Below, in pieces: positions 7,817 through 15,693 of a stretch of DNA of 23,271 bases. Below the pieces are notes generated by a model. It had not been told where the DNA came from and did not search any database. It was given only the letters and a program-made list of their open reading frames with translations. The DNA comes from Candidatus Omnitrophota bacterium (GTDB lineage Bacteria > Omnitrophota > Gorgyraeia > Duberdicusellales > 4484-171): assembly GCA_003644405.1 (NCBI GenBank), contig QNCE01000006.1, positions 1 through 23,271 on the forward strand. The letters are read 5' to 3'. The stretch's first letter is position 1, and every line of letters starts with the position of its first letter. A program made the position numbers and the translations under genes.

Positions 7817-8656
7817 ATGTTTAAAAGAATAGGAATAATTGGCGTAGGACTTATGGGGGGATCTTTTTCTTTAGCTTTTAAAGAAAAATTTTCTCAAGCA
7901 GAGGTTTTAGGATTTGCTAGAAATATAAATTCTTTAAGAAAGCTTAAAAGATTAAAAATTGTAGATAAGGCCACACAAGATTTAAAAGAAGTAGTAAGAG
8001 GTAGCGATCTTATAGTTTTAGCTCTACCTATTTACCTTATTATTGATTACTTAAAAAGAATTAAGCCATTTATGAATAGTAAGACCATAGTTATAGATTT
8101 GGGAAGTACTAAAATGGATATTCATAAAGCAGTAAAGAGGTTATCTTTGGAGAAAAATTTCGTTGGTTGCCATCCCCTTTGCGGAAGCGAAAAGAGTGGA
8201 GCGATGTATGCTAATAAAGACTTATATAAAAATTCTTTGTGTATTATAACTTCTAATCCTAGGAAGAGTAAAGTTAGAAAAATTAAAAAACTATGGGAGA
8301 GTTTAGAGGCAAAGGTTTATTTTCTTCCTCCTGCTTATCATGATAGAATCATTTCTTATCTTTCTCATCTTCCTCACATTATTTCTTTTTCTTTAGCAGA
8401 GGCAGTGCCTTTAAAGTACTATAGGTTCTTTCCCAGAAGTTTTCTGGATATGCTTAGAGTAGCTACCTCTCCACCTCATATCTGGAATGATATTTTTATT
8501 TCTAATAGGAAAAACATTATAAAAAGTCTTAATAACTTTCTTAAGCTGTTAGAAGAGTTTAAGAAAGCATTAGCTAACAGAGATATAAAGAAAATTGAAA
8601 AACTTATCGTTAGAGCTAACAAAAAAGCAAAGTTAAAATATGATAATTGCTATTGA
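7817..8656 (+). CDS. tyrA: Prephenate dehydrogenase
   Basis: This enzyme oxidatively decarboxylates prephenate to 4-hydroxyphenylpyruvate on the way to tyrosine. The 279-aa protein has an N-terminal Rossmann domain with IGVGLMGGS (8-16), GSTK (96-99), the HPLCGSE motif (119-125) and YLSHLPH in the helical dimer domain, where the catalytic His sits. There is no added ACT or chorismate mutase domain, so any feedback control must act at the active site or on the upstream enzymes. It could act on arogenate instead; sequence alone does not decide. It overlaps cmk by 17 bases. The aroA gene that often stands between tyrA and cmk is absent here. Confidence 0.93.
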   Translation: MFKRIGIIGVGLMGGSFSLAFKEKFSQAEVLGFARNINSLRKLKRLKIVDKATQDLKEVVRGSDLIVLALPIYLIIDYLKRIKPFMNSKTIVIDLGSTKMDIHKAVKRLSLEKNFVGCHPLCGSEKSGAMYANKDLYKNSLCIITSNPRKSKVRKIKKLWESLEAKVYFLPPAYHDRIISYLSHLPHIISFSLAEAVPLKYYRFFPRSFLDMLRVATSPPHIWNDIFISNRKNIIKSLNNFLKLLEEFKKALANRDIKKIEKLIVRANKKAKLKYDNCY

Positions 8657-9296
8657 CGGACCTGCGGGTTCAGGAAAAACTACCGTTTCCCGTCTTTTAG
8701 CTAAGCAACTAGGGATTTCTTATTTAGATACAGGGGCTTTATATAGAGTTCTTACCTTAAAAGCATTAGAAGAGAATATTAATTTAAATGATGGTGAAAC
8801 CTTACAGAAGCTAGCTTCTACTATGAATGTTAAAATAGAAGGAGAAAGGATTTATTTGGACGATAGAGAAGTTACCGTCGAGATTCGAACGCCTCTAATA
8901 GACAAAAATATATCCCAAGTTGCTAGCCACCCTCAGGTGAGGGAGGTGATGGTAAACTTACAAAGAAAGATAACTTATTGTAAAGATTACGTAGTAGAAG
9001 GAAGAGATATAACTACTGTAGTCTTTCCTCACGCAGATTATAAGTTTTATTTAGATGCTGATTTTAATGAAAGGCTTCAGCGTCGTTATAAAGAACTAAA
9101 GGAAAAAGGCCTCTCGGTAAGTTGGGAACATCTCGAAGAGCAGTTAAGAAAGAGAGATGAAGCTGATTTTACTCGTAAGGTAGCTCCTCTCAAGAAAACA
9201 GAAGATGCCATATATATTGACACTACCAACTTAACTCTTAGTGAAGTAGTGAATAAATTGCTTTCTTATATTAAAAAAAAGACTATTTTTCGCTAA
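8640..9296 (+). CDS. cmk: Cytidylate kinase
   Basis: Cmk phosphorylates CMP and dCMP with ATP. The 218-aa protein has a P-loop at GPAGSGKTT (7-15), the substrate-binding YLDTGALYR (28-36), EGRDITTVVFPHADYKFYLDA (the family's GRDIGTVVFP region, with Thr in place of Gly) and a lid segment RRYKELKEKG. RKDEADFTR-like residues near the C-terminus (RDEADFTRKVAPL) match the CMP-binding region. It overlaps tyrA by 17 bases and has no clear Shine-Dalgarno, suggesting translational coupling. A tyrA-(aroA)-cmk order is common across bacteria; rpsA, which often follows, is replaced here by lepA. Confidence 0.95.
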   Translation: MIIAIDGPAGSGKTTVSRLLAKQLGISYLDTGALYRVLTLKALEENINLNDGETLQKLASTMNVKIEGERIYLDDREVTVEIRTPLIDKNISQVASHPQVREVMVNLQRKITYCKDYVVEGRDITTVVFPHADYKFYLDADFNERLQRRYKELKEKGLSVSWEHLEEQLRKRDEADFTRKVAPLKKTEDAIYIDTTNLTLSEVVNKLLSYIKKKTIFR

Positions 9297-9298
9297 AG

Positions 9299-11098
9299 AT
9301 GAATTCCCATAAATCTTTCATAAGAAATTTCTGTATAATTGCCCATATTGACCATGGAAAATCTACTCTTGCCGATAGATTTTTAGAGATAACCCAAGCG
9401 ATAGATAAACGCAATTTCTATGAGCAATTTCTAGATAATATGGAGTTAGAGAGAGAGCGGGGTATTACTATAAAAGCAAAAGCAGTGAGACTTTCTTTTA
9501 AAAGTAAAGACGGCCACGACTACATTTTAAATCTCATTGATACTCCCGGACATGTGGATTTTACTTATGAAGTAGCCAAATCTCTTAAGGCATGTGAAGG
9601 GGCAATTCTTTTAGTGGATGCTTCTCAAGGTATAGAAGCTCAGACAGTAGCTAATTTCTATTTAGCTCTGGAAAACAATCTGAAGATAATTCCTGTAATT
9701 AACAAAATAGACTTGCCTAATGCCGATATAGATAGAACTATATTTCAATTACAAGAGGTTTTTGGGTTTAAAAAAGAGGAAATTTCCCTCATTTCTGCTA
9801 AAGTAGGAAGAGGCGTAAATGAACTTCTAGAAAGAATAGTAAAAGAAATTCTACCCCCTTCAGGAAGCCCCAATTCACCTTTAAAAGCTATTCTTTTTGA
9901 TTCCAGTTTTGATGTTTATAAAGGAGTAATTCTTTTTGTAAGAATTTTTGAGGGTAGAATAAAGATAAATGATACTATTCTTTTAATGCATAAACAAAAT
10001 TGTTATAAAGTAGAAGAATTAGGTGTATTTCTTCCCCGACCTTTAAGAAAAGAAGAGTTAATAGCTGGAGAAGTAGGTTATCTGTGCTGTAATATTAAAA
10101 ATCCCCAAGATGTGGATATAGGAGATACTATCACACTAAAAGATAACCCTTGTTCTTCACCACTTTCGGGGTACAAAAAAATTCCTCCTATGGTTTTTTG
10201 TGGCATTTTTCCATCCTCACCTAAGGATTATCCACAACTACGAGAAGCGATACAGAAATTAAGACTTTCTGATTCATCTTTTGTATATGAGCCTGATAAT
10301 TTGGGTTCTTTGGGTTACGGGTTTCGATGTGGTTTCTTAGGCTTGCTTCATATGGAAATAGTTCAGGAGAGATTAGAAAGAGAGTTCGGCTTAGATCTTA
10401 TACTAACTTCTCCTAATGTAATGTATACAGTGAAAAAGACCAATGGTGAAATAATTAATGTTGAAAGTCCCCATCAACTCCCTCCTCCTACTTATATTCA
10501 AGAAGTTTATGAACCTTTTGTGAAGGTTTCTATTCTCACTCCTTTGGAGAGTATGGAAGCAATATGTCAACTCTCTAAATCTCGAAGAGGAAAGTTGCTT
10601 AAAATAGATTATCTAGGCAAAGATAGACTTAATATTATATTTGAATTGCCTCTTTCTGAGGTTGTTGTAGACTTTTATGATAAAATAAAATCTGTCACGC
10701 ATGGTTATGCATCTTTAGATTACGAGTTTATTGGCTATAAGAAGACAGATATTGTAAAAATTGATATCCTTTTTAATAGAAAATTTATAGAAGCCTTCTC
10801 TTTATTAGCTCATAAGGACGAAGCTGAATCAAAAGCGAGAAGTGTAGTAACGAAGTTGAAAGAATTAATTCCTCGTCAAATGTTTGAAGTAAATATTCAA
10901 GCAGCAATTGGTTCCAAAATTATTGCCTCAGAAAGGATTCCTCCTTTAAGAAAGAATGTTACCGCCAAATGTTATGGAGGGGATATTACCAGGAAGAGAA
11001 AACTCTGGGAGAGGCAAAAAAAAGGAAAGAAGAGGATGAAACAGTTAGGGAATATAACTATTCCTAAAGAAGCGTTTTTAGAAGTGTTAAAGATGTAA
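9299..11098 (+). CDS. lepA: Elongation factor 4 (LepA), back-translocating GTPase
   Basis: LepA is a ribosome-associated translational GTPase. The 599-aa length is canonical. G1 is AHIDHGKST (15-23), the switch I region is ERERGITIK (51-59), G3 is DTPGHVDF (81-88) with the catalytic His, and G4 is NKID (135-138). EF-G-like domains II, III and V follow, then the LepA-specific C-terminal domain ending with KLLERQKKGKKRMKQLGN-like basic sequence (here LWERQKKGKKRMKQLG). It is followed one base later by lepB, the classical lepA-lepB pairing seen in E. coli and others. Nothing looks broken. Confidence 0.97.
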   Translation: MNSHKSFIRNFCIIAHIDHGKSTLADRFLEITQAIDKRNFYEQFLDNMELERERGITIKAKAVRLSFKSKDGHDYILNLIDTPGHVDFTYEVAKSLKACEGAILLVDASQGIEAQTVANFYLALENNLKIIPVINKIDLPNADIDRTIFQLQEVFGFKKEEISLISAKVGRGVNELLERIVKEILPPSGSPNSPLKAILFDSSFDVYKGVILFVRIFEGRIKINDTILLMHKQNCYKVEELGVFLPRPLRKEELIAGEVGYLCCNIKNPQDVDIGDTITLKDNPCSSPLSGYKKIPPMVFCGIFPSSPKDYPQLREAIQKLRLSDSSFVYEPDNLGSLGYGFRCGFLGLLHMEIVQERLEREFGLDLILTSPNVMYTVKKTNGEIINVESPHQLPPPTYIQEVYEPFVKVSILTPLESMEAICQLSKSRRGKLLKIDYLGKDRLNIIFELPLSEVVVDFYDKIKSVTHGYASLDYEFIGYKKTDIVKIDILFNRKFIEAFSLLAHKDEAESKARSVVTKLKELIPRQMFEVNIQAAIGSKIIASERIPPLRKNVTAKCYGGDITRKRKLWERQKKGKKRMKQLGNITIPKEAFLEVLKM

Positions 11099-11099
11099 G

Positions 11100-11669
11100 A
11101 TGGCTAAGAAAAGTGCATTAAGAGAGTGGATAGAGTCTATAATTATTGCTGCCTGTTTAGCAACTTTTATAAGAACATTTTTCTTTCAAATATATAAAAT
11201 TCCTACCACTTCTATGATTCCTACCCTTAAACCAGGAGATAAAATTTTTGTGAGTAAATTGATTTATGGTCCCAAGGTGCCTTTTACGAGTTTAAGAATC
11301 CATGGTTTTCGTAAGCCTCAGCGGGGAGAAGTAATTGTTTTTATTCCTCCCCATGATAGAACTAAGGCTTACATTAAAAGATTAATTGGTCTACCTGGGG
11401 ACCATCTCCTTATTAAAGATGGTAATATCTACATAAATGGTAAATTAGTTACTGATCCCAGAATTGCTAACCATTACTACTATAATCAAGGAGAATACGG
11501 AAAGAGAGAAGAGGAAATAATAATTCCTCCAGGTAAATATTTTGTTTTGGGAGATAACAGTCTTTCTAGCTTGGACTCAAGGTTTTGGGGATTTGTTGAT
11601 CAAAAGGACATAGTAGGTAAAGCGATATTTATTTGGTGGCCCCTTTCACGTATAGGGATGATTGAGTAA
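11100..11669 (+). CDS. lepB: Signal peptidase I
   Basis: Signal peptidase I cuts signal peptides from exported proteins at the outer face of the inner membrane. The 189-aa protein has one N-terminal membrane segment (about 12-28). The catalytic serine is Ser38 in IPTTSMIPTLKPGD, and the general-base lysine is Lys93 in YIKRLIGLPGD. The later GDNS box (FVLGDNSLSSLDSRFWGFV) is also present. The short, single-anchor form resembles SipS-like enzymes more than the longer E. coli LepB. Two of its likely substrates lie in this window: the HtrA protease and the barrel protein at the right end. Confidence 0.96.
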   Translation: MAKKSALREWIESIIIAACLATFIRTFFFQIYKIPTTSMIPTLKPGDKIFVSKLIYGPKVPFTSLRIHGFRKPQRGEVIVFIPPHDRTKAYIKRLIGLPGDHLLIKDGNIYINGKLVTDPRIANHYYYNQGEYGKREEEIIIPPGKYFVLGDNSLSSLDSRFWGFVDQKDIVGKAIFIWWPLSRIGMIE

Positions 11670-11684
11670 AGAGAAGGAGGAAAG

Positions 11685-11996
11685 ATGGCAAAATTTAAGT
11701 TTGTGGGGTTTCTTTTAATTCCTTTAGCATTGATTTCCTGCACAACTGTTCAGAGAGGAGCAGCTACTGGGGCAGTGGCAGGTGGTGCCTTAGGAGCGAT
11801 TATTGGTCATCAATCAGGACACGCTGCAGAAGGGGCAGGTATTGGAGCAGCTACAGGGGCAGTCGCAGGAGCAGTAATTGCCGAGCAGATGGAGACAAAG
11901 TTTTGTCCAAAGTGTGGACGAAGGTTTACTTCTTCAGTGAAATATTGTCCCTATGATGGAACAGAACTGAAACCTCTTAAAGAAAAAGATAATTAG
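11685..11996 (+). CDS. Small lipoprotein with glycine zipper and C-terminal zinc-ribbon-like motif
   Basis: This 103-aa protein has a lipoprotein signal with lipobox LISC (Cys19) followed by Thr, which would not cause inner-membrane retention by the Asp+2 rule. Residues 25-66 are a glycine zipper of the 17-kDa surface antigen/OmpA-like kind (repeated GAxxGAxxG). Residues 74-92 read CPKCG, then CPYDG: three cysteines (74, 77, 88) and an Asp where a fourth zinc ligand would be. A zinc ribbon behind a secreted lipoprotein segment is unusual. AAGGAGG at 11674-11680 is a strong ribosome site 4 bases before the ATG. The function is unknown; an envelope structural role is a guess from the glycine zipper. 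Confidence 0.8.
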   Translation: MAKFKFVGFLLIPLALISCTTVQRGAATGAVAGGALGAIIGHQSGHAAEGAGIGAATGAVAGAVIAEQMETKFCPKCGRRFTSSVKYCPYDGTELKPLKEKDN

Positions 11997-12022
11997 ACAT
12001 CTCAGTTTAAAAATTGTATAAA
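11994..12022 (+). promoter_or_regulatory. Sigma-70-type promoter for pgsA-plsY
   Basis: TAGACA (11994-11999, five of six consensus bases) and TATAAA (12017-12022, five of six) are separated by exactly 17 bases. The -35 hexamer contains the TAG stop of the preceding lipoprotein gene. Transcription would begin near 12029, giving a leader of about 30 bases before GTG 12060. The position in one of only two sizeable gaps supports it. Confidence 0.6.
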
Positions 12023-12059
12023 AGGATAAAAGTTTTATTAGAAGTAAAGAGTATAAATT

Positions 12060-12605
12060 GTGAGTTTTGCTGATAAGTTATCTATCTTAAGGATTATTTT
12101 AGTACCTATTTTTGTGTCTTCCCTTATCTATTCTAAATCTCATGATTATTTTAGATACTTAGCTATAGGAGTGTTCTTTTTGGCAATGACAAGTGATTTT
12201 CTAGATGGATTAGTAGCTAGGATAAAGAAAGAAAAATCAGAGATAGGTAAAGTTATTGATCCTCTTGCTGATAAGATGCTTCTAGTTATTGCCTTTGTTT
12301 CTCTTAAACTTTTAAATTTCAACATTCCCTTATGGGTAGTTCTTGTGGTAGTAAGTAGAGATTTTATTATCCTTTTAGGTATTGTTATTCTTCACTTCTT
12401 AAAGATAGAAGTTCCTATCTTTCCTACCATATGGGGTAAACTTACAACTTTCTTTCAGATGCTTACTGTTCTTACAGTACTTATGAATGTAAGGTTTTCT
12501 TTCTTAATCTGGAATTTAGCAGTAATTTTTACTCTGATTTCTGGAATAGGATATATAAAAAGAGGGATAAGTTGTTTAAGCTTAGCAGAATACAAAGCTA
12601 AGTAA
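12060..12605 (+). CDS. pgsA: CDP-alcohol phosphatidyltransferase, PgsA-like
   Basis: This integral membrane enzyme most likely makes phosphatidylglycerol phosphate from CDP-diacylglycerol and glycerol 3-phosphate. The family signature is complete: Asp46, Asp49-Gly50, Ala53-Arg54, Gly63, Asp67 and Asp71, in the D-x2-DG-x2-AR-x8-G-x3-D-x3-D spacing. Several hydrophobic helices follow, and the 181-aa length fits PgsA. The start is GTG with only a weak purine stretch upstream. Pairing with plsY, another phospholipid enzyme, supports the call. Other CDP-alcohol transferases share the motif, so the acceptor alcohol is inferred. Confidence 0.88.
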   Translation: MSFADKLSILRIILVPIFVSSLIYSKSHDYFRYLAIGVFFLAMTSDFLDGLVARIKKEKSEIGKVIDPLADKMLLVIAFVSLKLLNFNIPLWVVLVVVSRDFIILLGIVILHFLKIEVPIFPTIWGKLTTFFQMLTVLTVLMNVRFSFLIWNLAVIFTLISGIGYIKRGISCLSLAEYKAK

Positions 12606-12609
12606 TGAT

Positions 12610-13209
12610 ATGATATTTCTAATTTGTTTTTTTGCTTACATAATAGGAAGTTTGCCTTTTGGATATATTATAGGCAAGATTATAAAAGGAATTGATATAA
12701 GAGATTTTGGCTCTGGTAACATTGGAGCTACCAATACTGCTAGAGTTTTAGGAAAAAAATGGGGGATATTAGTATTTTTCTTAGACTTCTTTAAAGGGTT
12801 TATCTCTCCTTTTTTAGTAAGTTTGGTAGTTAAAGAAAAATTACCTGTGTATTACATTTTAGTATCTCTTTCTGCAATAGCAGGTCATAACTGGAGTCTC
12901 TTTTTAAAATTTAGAGGTGGTAAAGGTGTAGCTACTAGTGTAGGGGTTATTGCGGGGTTAAGTTGGATTTATCCCACTCTTACTATATCTTTTTCTCTTG
13001 CCTTCGCTCTGTGGTTAGCTATGTTTTTTGCATTTCGCTATGTTTCTTTAGCTTCTCTTATTGCAGGAGCTTCTTTTTTCGGGGCAACTTTATTTTTAAA
13101 AGTGCCTTATGAAATTAAATTTTTCTCTTTTTTAGTATTTCTTTTTATTCTTATAAGGCATAAGAAAAATATAAAAAATCTCATTTCTGAAAAAGAGTTG
13201 AGATTTTGA
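12610..13209 (+). CDS. plsY: Glycerol-3-phosphate acyltransferase PlsY
   Basis: PlsY transfers an acyl group from acyl-phosphate to glycerol 3-phosphate, the first acylation of phospholipid synthesis, in the inner membrane. The 199-aa protein is strongly hydrophobic with several membrane helices. Motifs are GSGNIGATN (34-42), GHNWSLF (92-98) with FRGGKGVAT (101-109), and a third conserved loop near SLASLIAG. It begins 4 bases after pgsA. Another ATG at 12605 leads at once to a stop, so ATG 12610 is the start. Its TGA stop lies inside the -35 box of the recA promoter. The partner PlsX is not in the window. Confidence 0.95.
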   Translation: MIFLICFFAYIIGSLPFGYIIGKIIKGIDIRDFGSGNIGATNTARVLGKKWGILVFFLDFFKGFISPFLVSLVVKEKLPVYYILVSLSAIAGHNWSLFLKFRGGKGVATSVGVIAGLSWIYPTLTISFSLAFALWLAMFFAFRYVSLASLIAGASFFGATLFLKVPYEIKFFSFLVFLFILIRHKKNIKNLISEKELRF

Positions 13210-13234
13210 CATCTTTATTTCTTAAGAGTATAAT
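13206..13234 (+). promoter_or_regulatory. Perfect-consensus sigma-70 promoter for recA
   Basis: TTGACA (13206-13211) and TATAAT (13229-13234) are both exact consensus hexamers with the optimal 17-base spacer. The -35 contains the TGA stop of plsY (13207-13209). Transcription would begin near 13241, leaving a leader of about 20 bases with AAGGAGG at 13248-13254, 6 bases before ATG 13261. A fully consensus promoter would need repression for a damage-inducible gene. Confidence 0.85.
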
Positions 13235-13249
13235 ACTTTTACTTAAGAA
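13219..13249. promoter_or_regulatory. Inverted repeat around the recA -10 box, candidate operator
   Basis: TTCTTAAG (13219-13226) and CTTAAGAA (13242-13249) form an 8-bp inverted repeat with a 15-base spacer, centred on the last base of the -10 box. The CTTAAG cores repeat 21 bp apart, two helical turns. A smaller inverted repeat, AGTAT-A-ATACT (13227-13237), is nested within. The layout fits a dimeric repressor blocking RNA polymerase. It does not match the E. coli or Bacillus LexA boxes, so the regulator is unknown. Confidence 0.5.
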
Positions 13250-13260
13250 GGAGGAAAAGT

Positions 13261-14259
13261 ATGGAAAAAAGTAGAGTAAATGATAGGCGGAAGGCTTTAG
13301 AACTTGCTCTTTCTCAGATTGAAAAACAGTTCGGTAAAGGCGCAATTATGCGTTTAGGAGAAGGGGTAAAGTTAGATGTAGAAGCTATTCCTACGGGAAT
13401 AATTTCTTTGGACAAAGCCTTAGGAGTAGGGGGGCTTCCTCGAGGTAGAGTTATTGAAGTTTTTGGTCCTGAGGCTTCTGGGAAAACTACACTTACTTTA
13501 AGTATAATTGCCCAAACCCAGAAAAATGAAGGGGTGGCTGCTTTTATAGATGCTGAACATGCCTTTGATCCTACATATGCAAAGATAATTGGAGTAAATT
13601 TGGAAGATTTACTTATTTCCCAACCAGATACAGGAGAGCAGGCCTTAGAGATTGTGGAGACGTTAGTAAGAAGTAATGCTGTAGATTTGATTGTAATTGA
13701 TTCTGTAGCTGCTTTAGCTCCTCGTGCAGAGATAGAAGGAGAAATGGGAGAAGCTCAGATTGGACTTCAAGCAAGGCTTATGAGTCAAGCTTTGAGAAAG
13801 TTAACTGCTGCAATAAGTAAATCTAAAACTTGTGTTGTATTTATTAATCAGATAAGGGAAAAAATTGGTGTGATGTTTGGTTCTCCAGAGATTACTCCTG
13901 GAGGAAGAGCACTAAAATTCTATGCTTCGGTAAGGATAGATTTAAGAAAAGTTGCCACTATAACTGCTTCCGATGGAAAAGTTTTGGGGAGTAAAGTAAG
14001 GGCAAAAATAGTAAAAAATAAAGTAGCTCCTCCTTTTAAAGAAGCTTTCTTTGAAATAATTTACGATGAGGGAGTTTCTAAAGTGGGAGCTTTAATTGAC
14101 GCTGCTTTAGCTAGAGGGGTAATAAAGAAATCAGGGAGTTGGTTTTCTTATAAAGATAAAAATTTAGCCCAAGGAAGAGAGTCGTTACGGAAGCTCCTTA
14201 GAGAAGAGGAAAACCTTTATCGAGAAATAGAAGAAGAGATAAAAAAAATAGGAGGGTAA
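13261..14259 (+). CDS. recA: Recombinase RecA
   Basis: RecA forms filaments on single-stranded DNA, drives homologous recombination and triggers LexA self-cleavage. The 332-aa protein has the Walker A motif GPEASGKTT (69-77), an ALDTG-like start region (FGKGAIMRLGEG), the LIVIDSVAAL Walker B strand, and the L2 loop with IREKIGVMFGSPEITPGGRALKF-like sequence, intact. The C-terminal tail is short but acidic, as usual. It has its own strong promoter and an ideal Shine-Dalgarno. htrA follows 6 bases after it, then recX and alaS. Nothing suggests damage or an intein. Confidence 0.98.
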   Translation: MEKSRVNDRRKALELALSQIEKQFGKGAIMRLGEGVKLDVEAIPTGIISLDKALGVGGLPRGRVIEVFGPEASGKTTLTLSIIAQTQKNEGVAAFIDAEHAFDPTYAKIIGVNLEDLLISQPDTGEQALEIVETLVRSNAVDLIVIDSVAALAPRAEIEGEMGEAQIGLQARLMSQALRKLTAAISKSKTCVVFINQIREKIGVMFGSPEITPGGRALKFYASVRIDLRKVATITASDGKVLGSKVRAKIVKNKVAPPFKEAFFEIIYDEGVSKVGALIDAALARGVIKKSGSWFSYKDKNLAQGRESLRKLLREEENLYREIEEEIKKIGG

Positions 14260-14265
14260 GAGGTT

Positions 14266-15690
14266 ATGATGAGAAGAGTATTAACTATTGGCGCTTTTTT
14301 TCTACTTTCTATAGGTATTCCTTTTTCAGGATTTTCTCAGCGAGTAAAAGATTTAGAAGAAGCTACTGTAAAAGTTGCTGAACAGGTAGGAGAAGCAGTA
14401 GTTTCTATCAGTGCAGTGGTAAGAGAGAAAGTGGGAGGAATTTACTTTCGAGGATCTCCTTTTGAAGATTTTGGTGATGAGTTCTTTAGAAAATTTTTTG
14501 AAGAGTTTTTTGGGGAAATGCCAGAGAGAGAATACAAAAGGATAGGTTTAGGTAGTGGTGTAATAATTGATAAGGAAGGTTATATATTAACTAACGAACA
14601 TGTTATTGCTGGTGCTAAAGAAATAAAAGTAAAACTTTCCGACGGAAGGGAATTTGATGCTGTTCTCAAAGGTAAGGATAGAAGAAGTGACTTAGCAGTG
14701 ATAAAGATAGACGCTCATAATCTTCCAGTAGCAAAATTAGGAAATTCTGATGATGTTAAAATAGGCCAGTGGGTTTTAGCTATAGGTAATCCTTTTGGTT
14801 TTGCTATAGAAAATCCAGAGCCTACAGTAACTATGGGAGTTATAAGTGCTTTACATAGATATTTACCTTCTTTAGGGAAAAGGGAGCGAGCTTATGATGA
14901 TTTAATTCAGACTGACGCAGCAATAAACCCTGGAAACAGTGGAGGTCCTTTAATTAACTTAGATGGAGAAGTTATTGGTATAAATACAGCTATTATTACT
15001 ACGACTGGAGGGTATCAGGGCATAGGATTTGCTATTCCTATAAATAAAGCTAAACGAATTCTTAAGAAATTAATAAGAGGAGAAAAAATACTTTATGGAT
15101 GGTTAGGGGTGAGTATCCAAGATTTAAATGAAGATTTAAGAAATTACTTTGGAATAAGGGAAAAGAAAGGAGTAATTGTTGTTAAAGTATTTAAAAATTC
15201 TCCTGCAGAACACGCAGGGATAAAAGAGGGGGATTTAATTTTAGTTTTTAACAATAAAAAAGTAAAGGCAAGTAGAGATCTGGTGAGGATGGTTACTTCT
15301 ACTCAAGTAGGAGAGAAAATCCCGGTAGTAATATTACGTTCAGGCAAGGAGATTACTTTAACAGTGAAGGTAGGTAAACGTCCCGAAGATATTCAAGAAT
15401 TAGAAGAGTCAGCAGAAGAAGGATATGTCTTTAGAGGAATGAAAGTAGAAGATATCACTCCTTATTTACAAAGAAGATTTAGAATAAAAGAAAAAGAGGG
15501 GGTTGTTATCGTAGATATTAAGGAAGATTCTCCTGCGGAAAAATCAGGTTTAGAGAGAGGAGATGTTATTTTGAATATCGAAGGAAATAGAATAAAAGAC
15601 AAGGAGGATTTCAGACGAGTAGTAGCTAAAATTAAAGGTAAGTGCTTAATAAAGACTAACAGAGGTTATTTTGTTTTAAAAGAAGATTAA
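14266..15690 (+). CDS. degP: Periplasmic serine protease, HtrA/DegP family, with two PDZ domains
   Basis: HtrA proteases degrade or refold misfolded envelope proteins. The 474-aa protein starts with a signal peptide (1 to about 24, ending SGFSQ). The trypsin-like domain has the triad His112 (TNEHVIAG), Asp142 (RRSDLAVIK) and Ser225 (NPGNSGGPLI). PDZ1 spans about 275-370 and PDZ2 about 388-474; PDZ2 is short at its end. An aromatic/acidic stretch at 65-84 sits where the LA loop of DegP lies. ATG 14266 or 14269 could be the start; GGAGG at 14251-14255 serves both. It interrupts the common recA-recX pairing and may share the recA promoter. Confidence 0.94.
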   Translation: MMRRVLTIGAFFLLSIGIPFSGFSQRVKDLEEATVKVAEQVGEAVVSISAVVREKVGGIYFRGSPFEDFGDEFFRKFFEEFFGEMPEREYKRIGLGSGVIIDKEGYILTNEHVIAGAKEIKVKLSDGREFDAVLKGKDRRSDLAVIKIDAHNLPVAKLGNSDDVKIGQWVLAIGNPFGFAIENPEPTVTMGVISALHRYLPSLGKRERAYDDLIQTDAAINPGNSGGPLINLDGEVIGINTAIITTTGGYQGIGFAIPINKAKRILKKLIRGEKILYGWLGVSIQDLNEDLRNYFGIREKKGVIVVKVFKNSPAEHAGIKEGDLILVFNNKKVKASRDLVRMVTSTQVGEKIPVVILRSGKEITLTVKVGKRPEDIQELEESAEEGYVFRGMKVEDITPYLQRRFRIKEKEGVVIVDIKEDSPAEKSGLERGDVILNIEGNRIKDKEDFRRVVAKIKGKCLIKTNRGYFVLKED

Positions 15691-15693
15691 ATT

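Noticed and set aside
11997..13260. Rho-independent terminators before pgsA or recA
   Set aside because: No GC-rich hairpin followed by a T-run is present in either gap.
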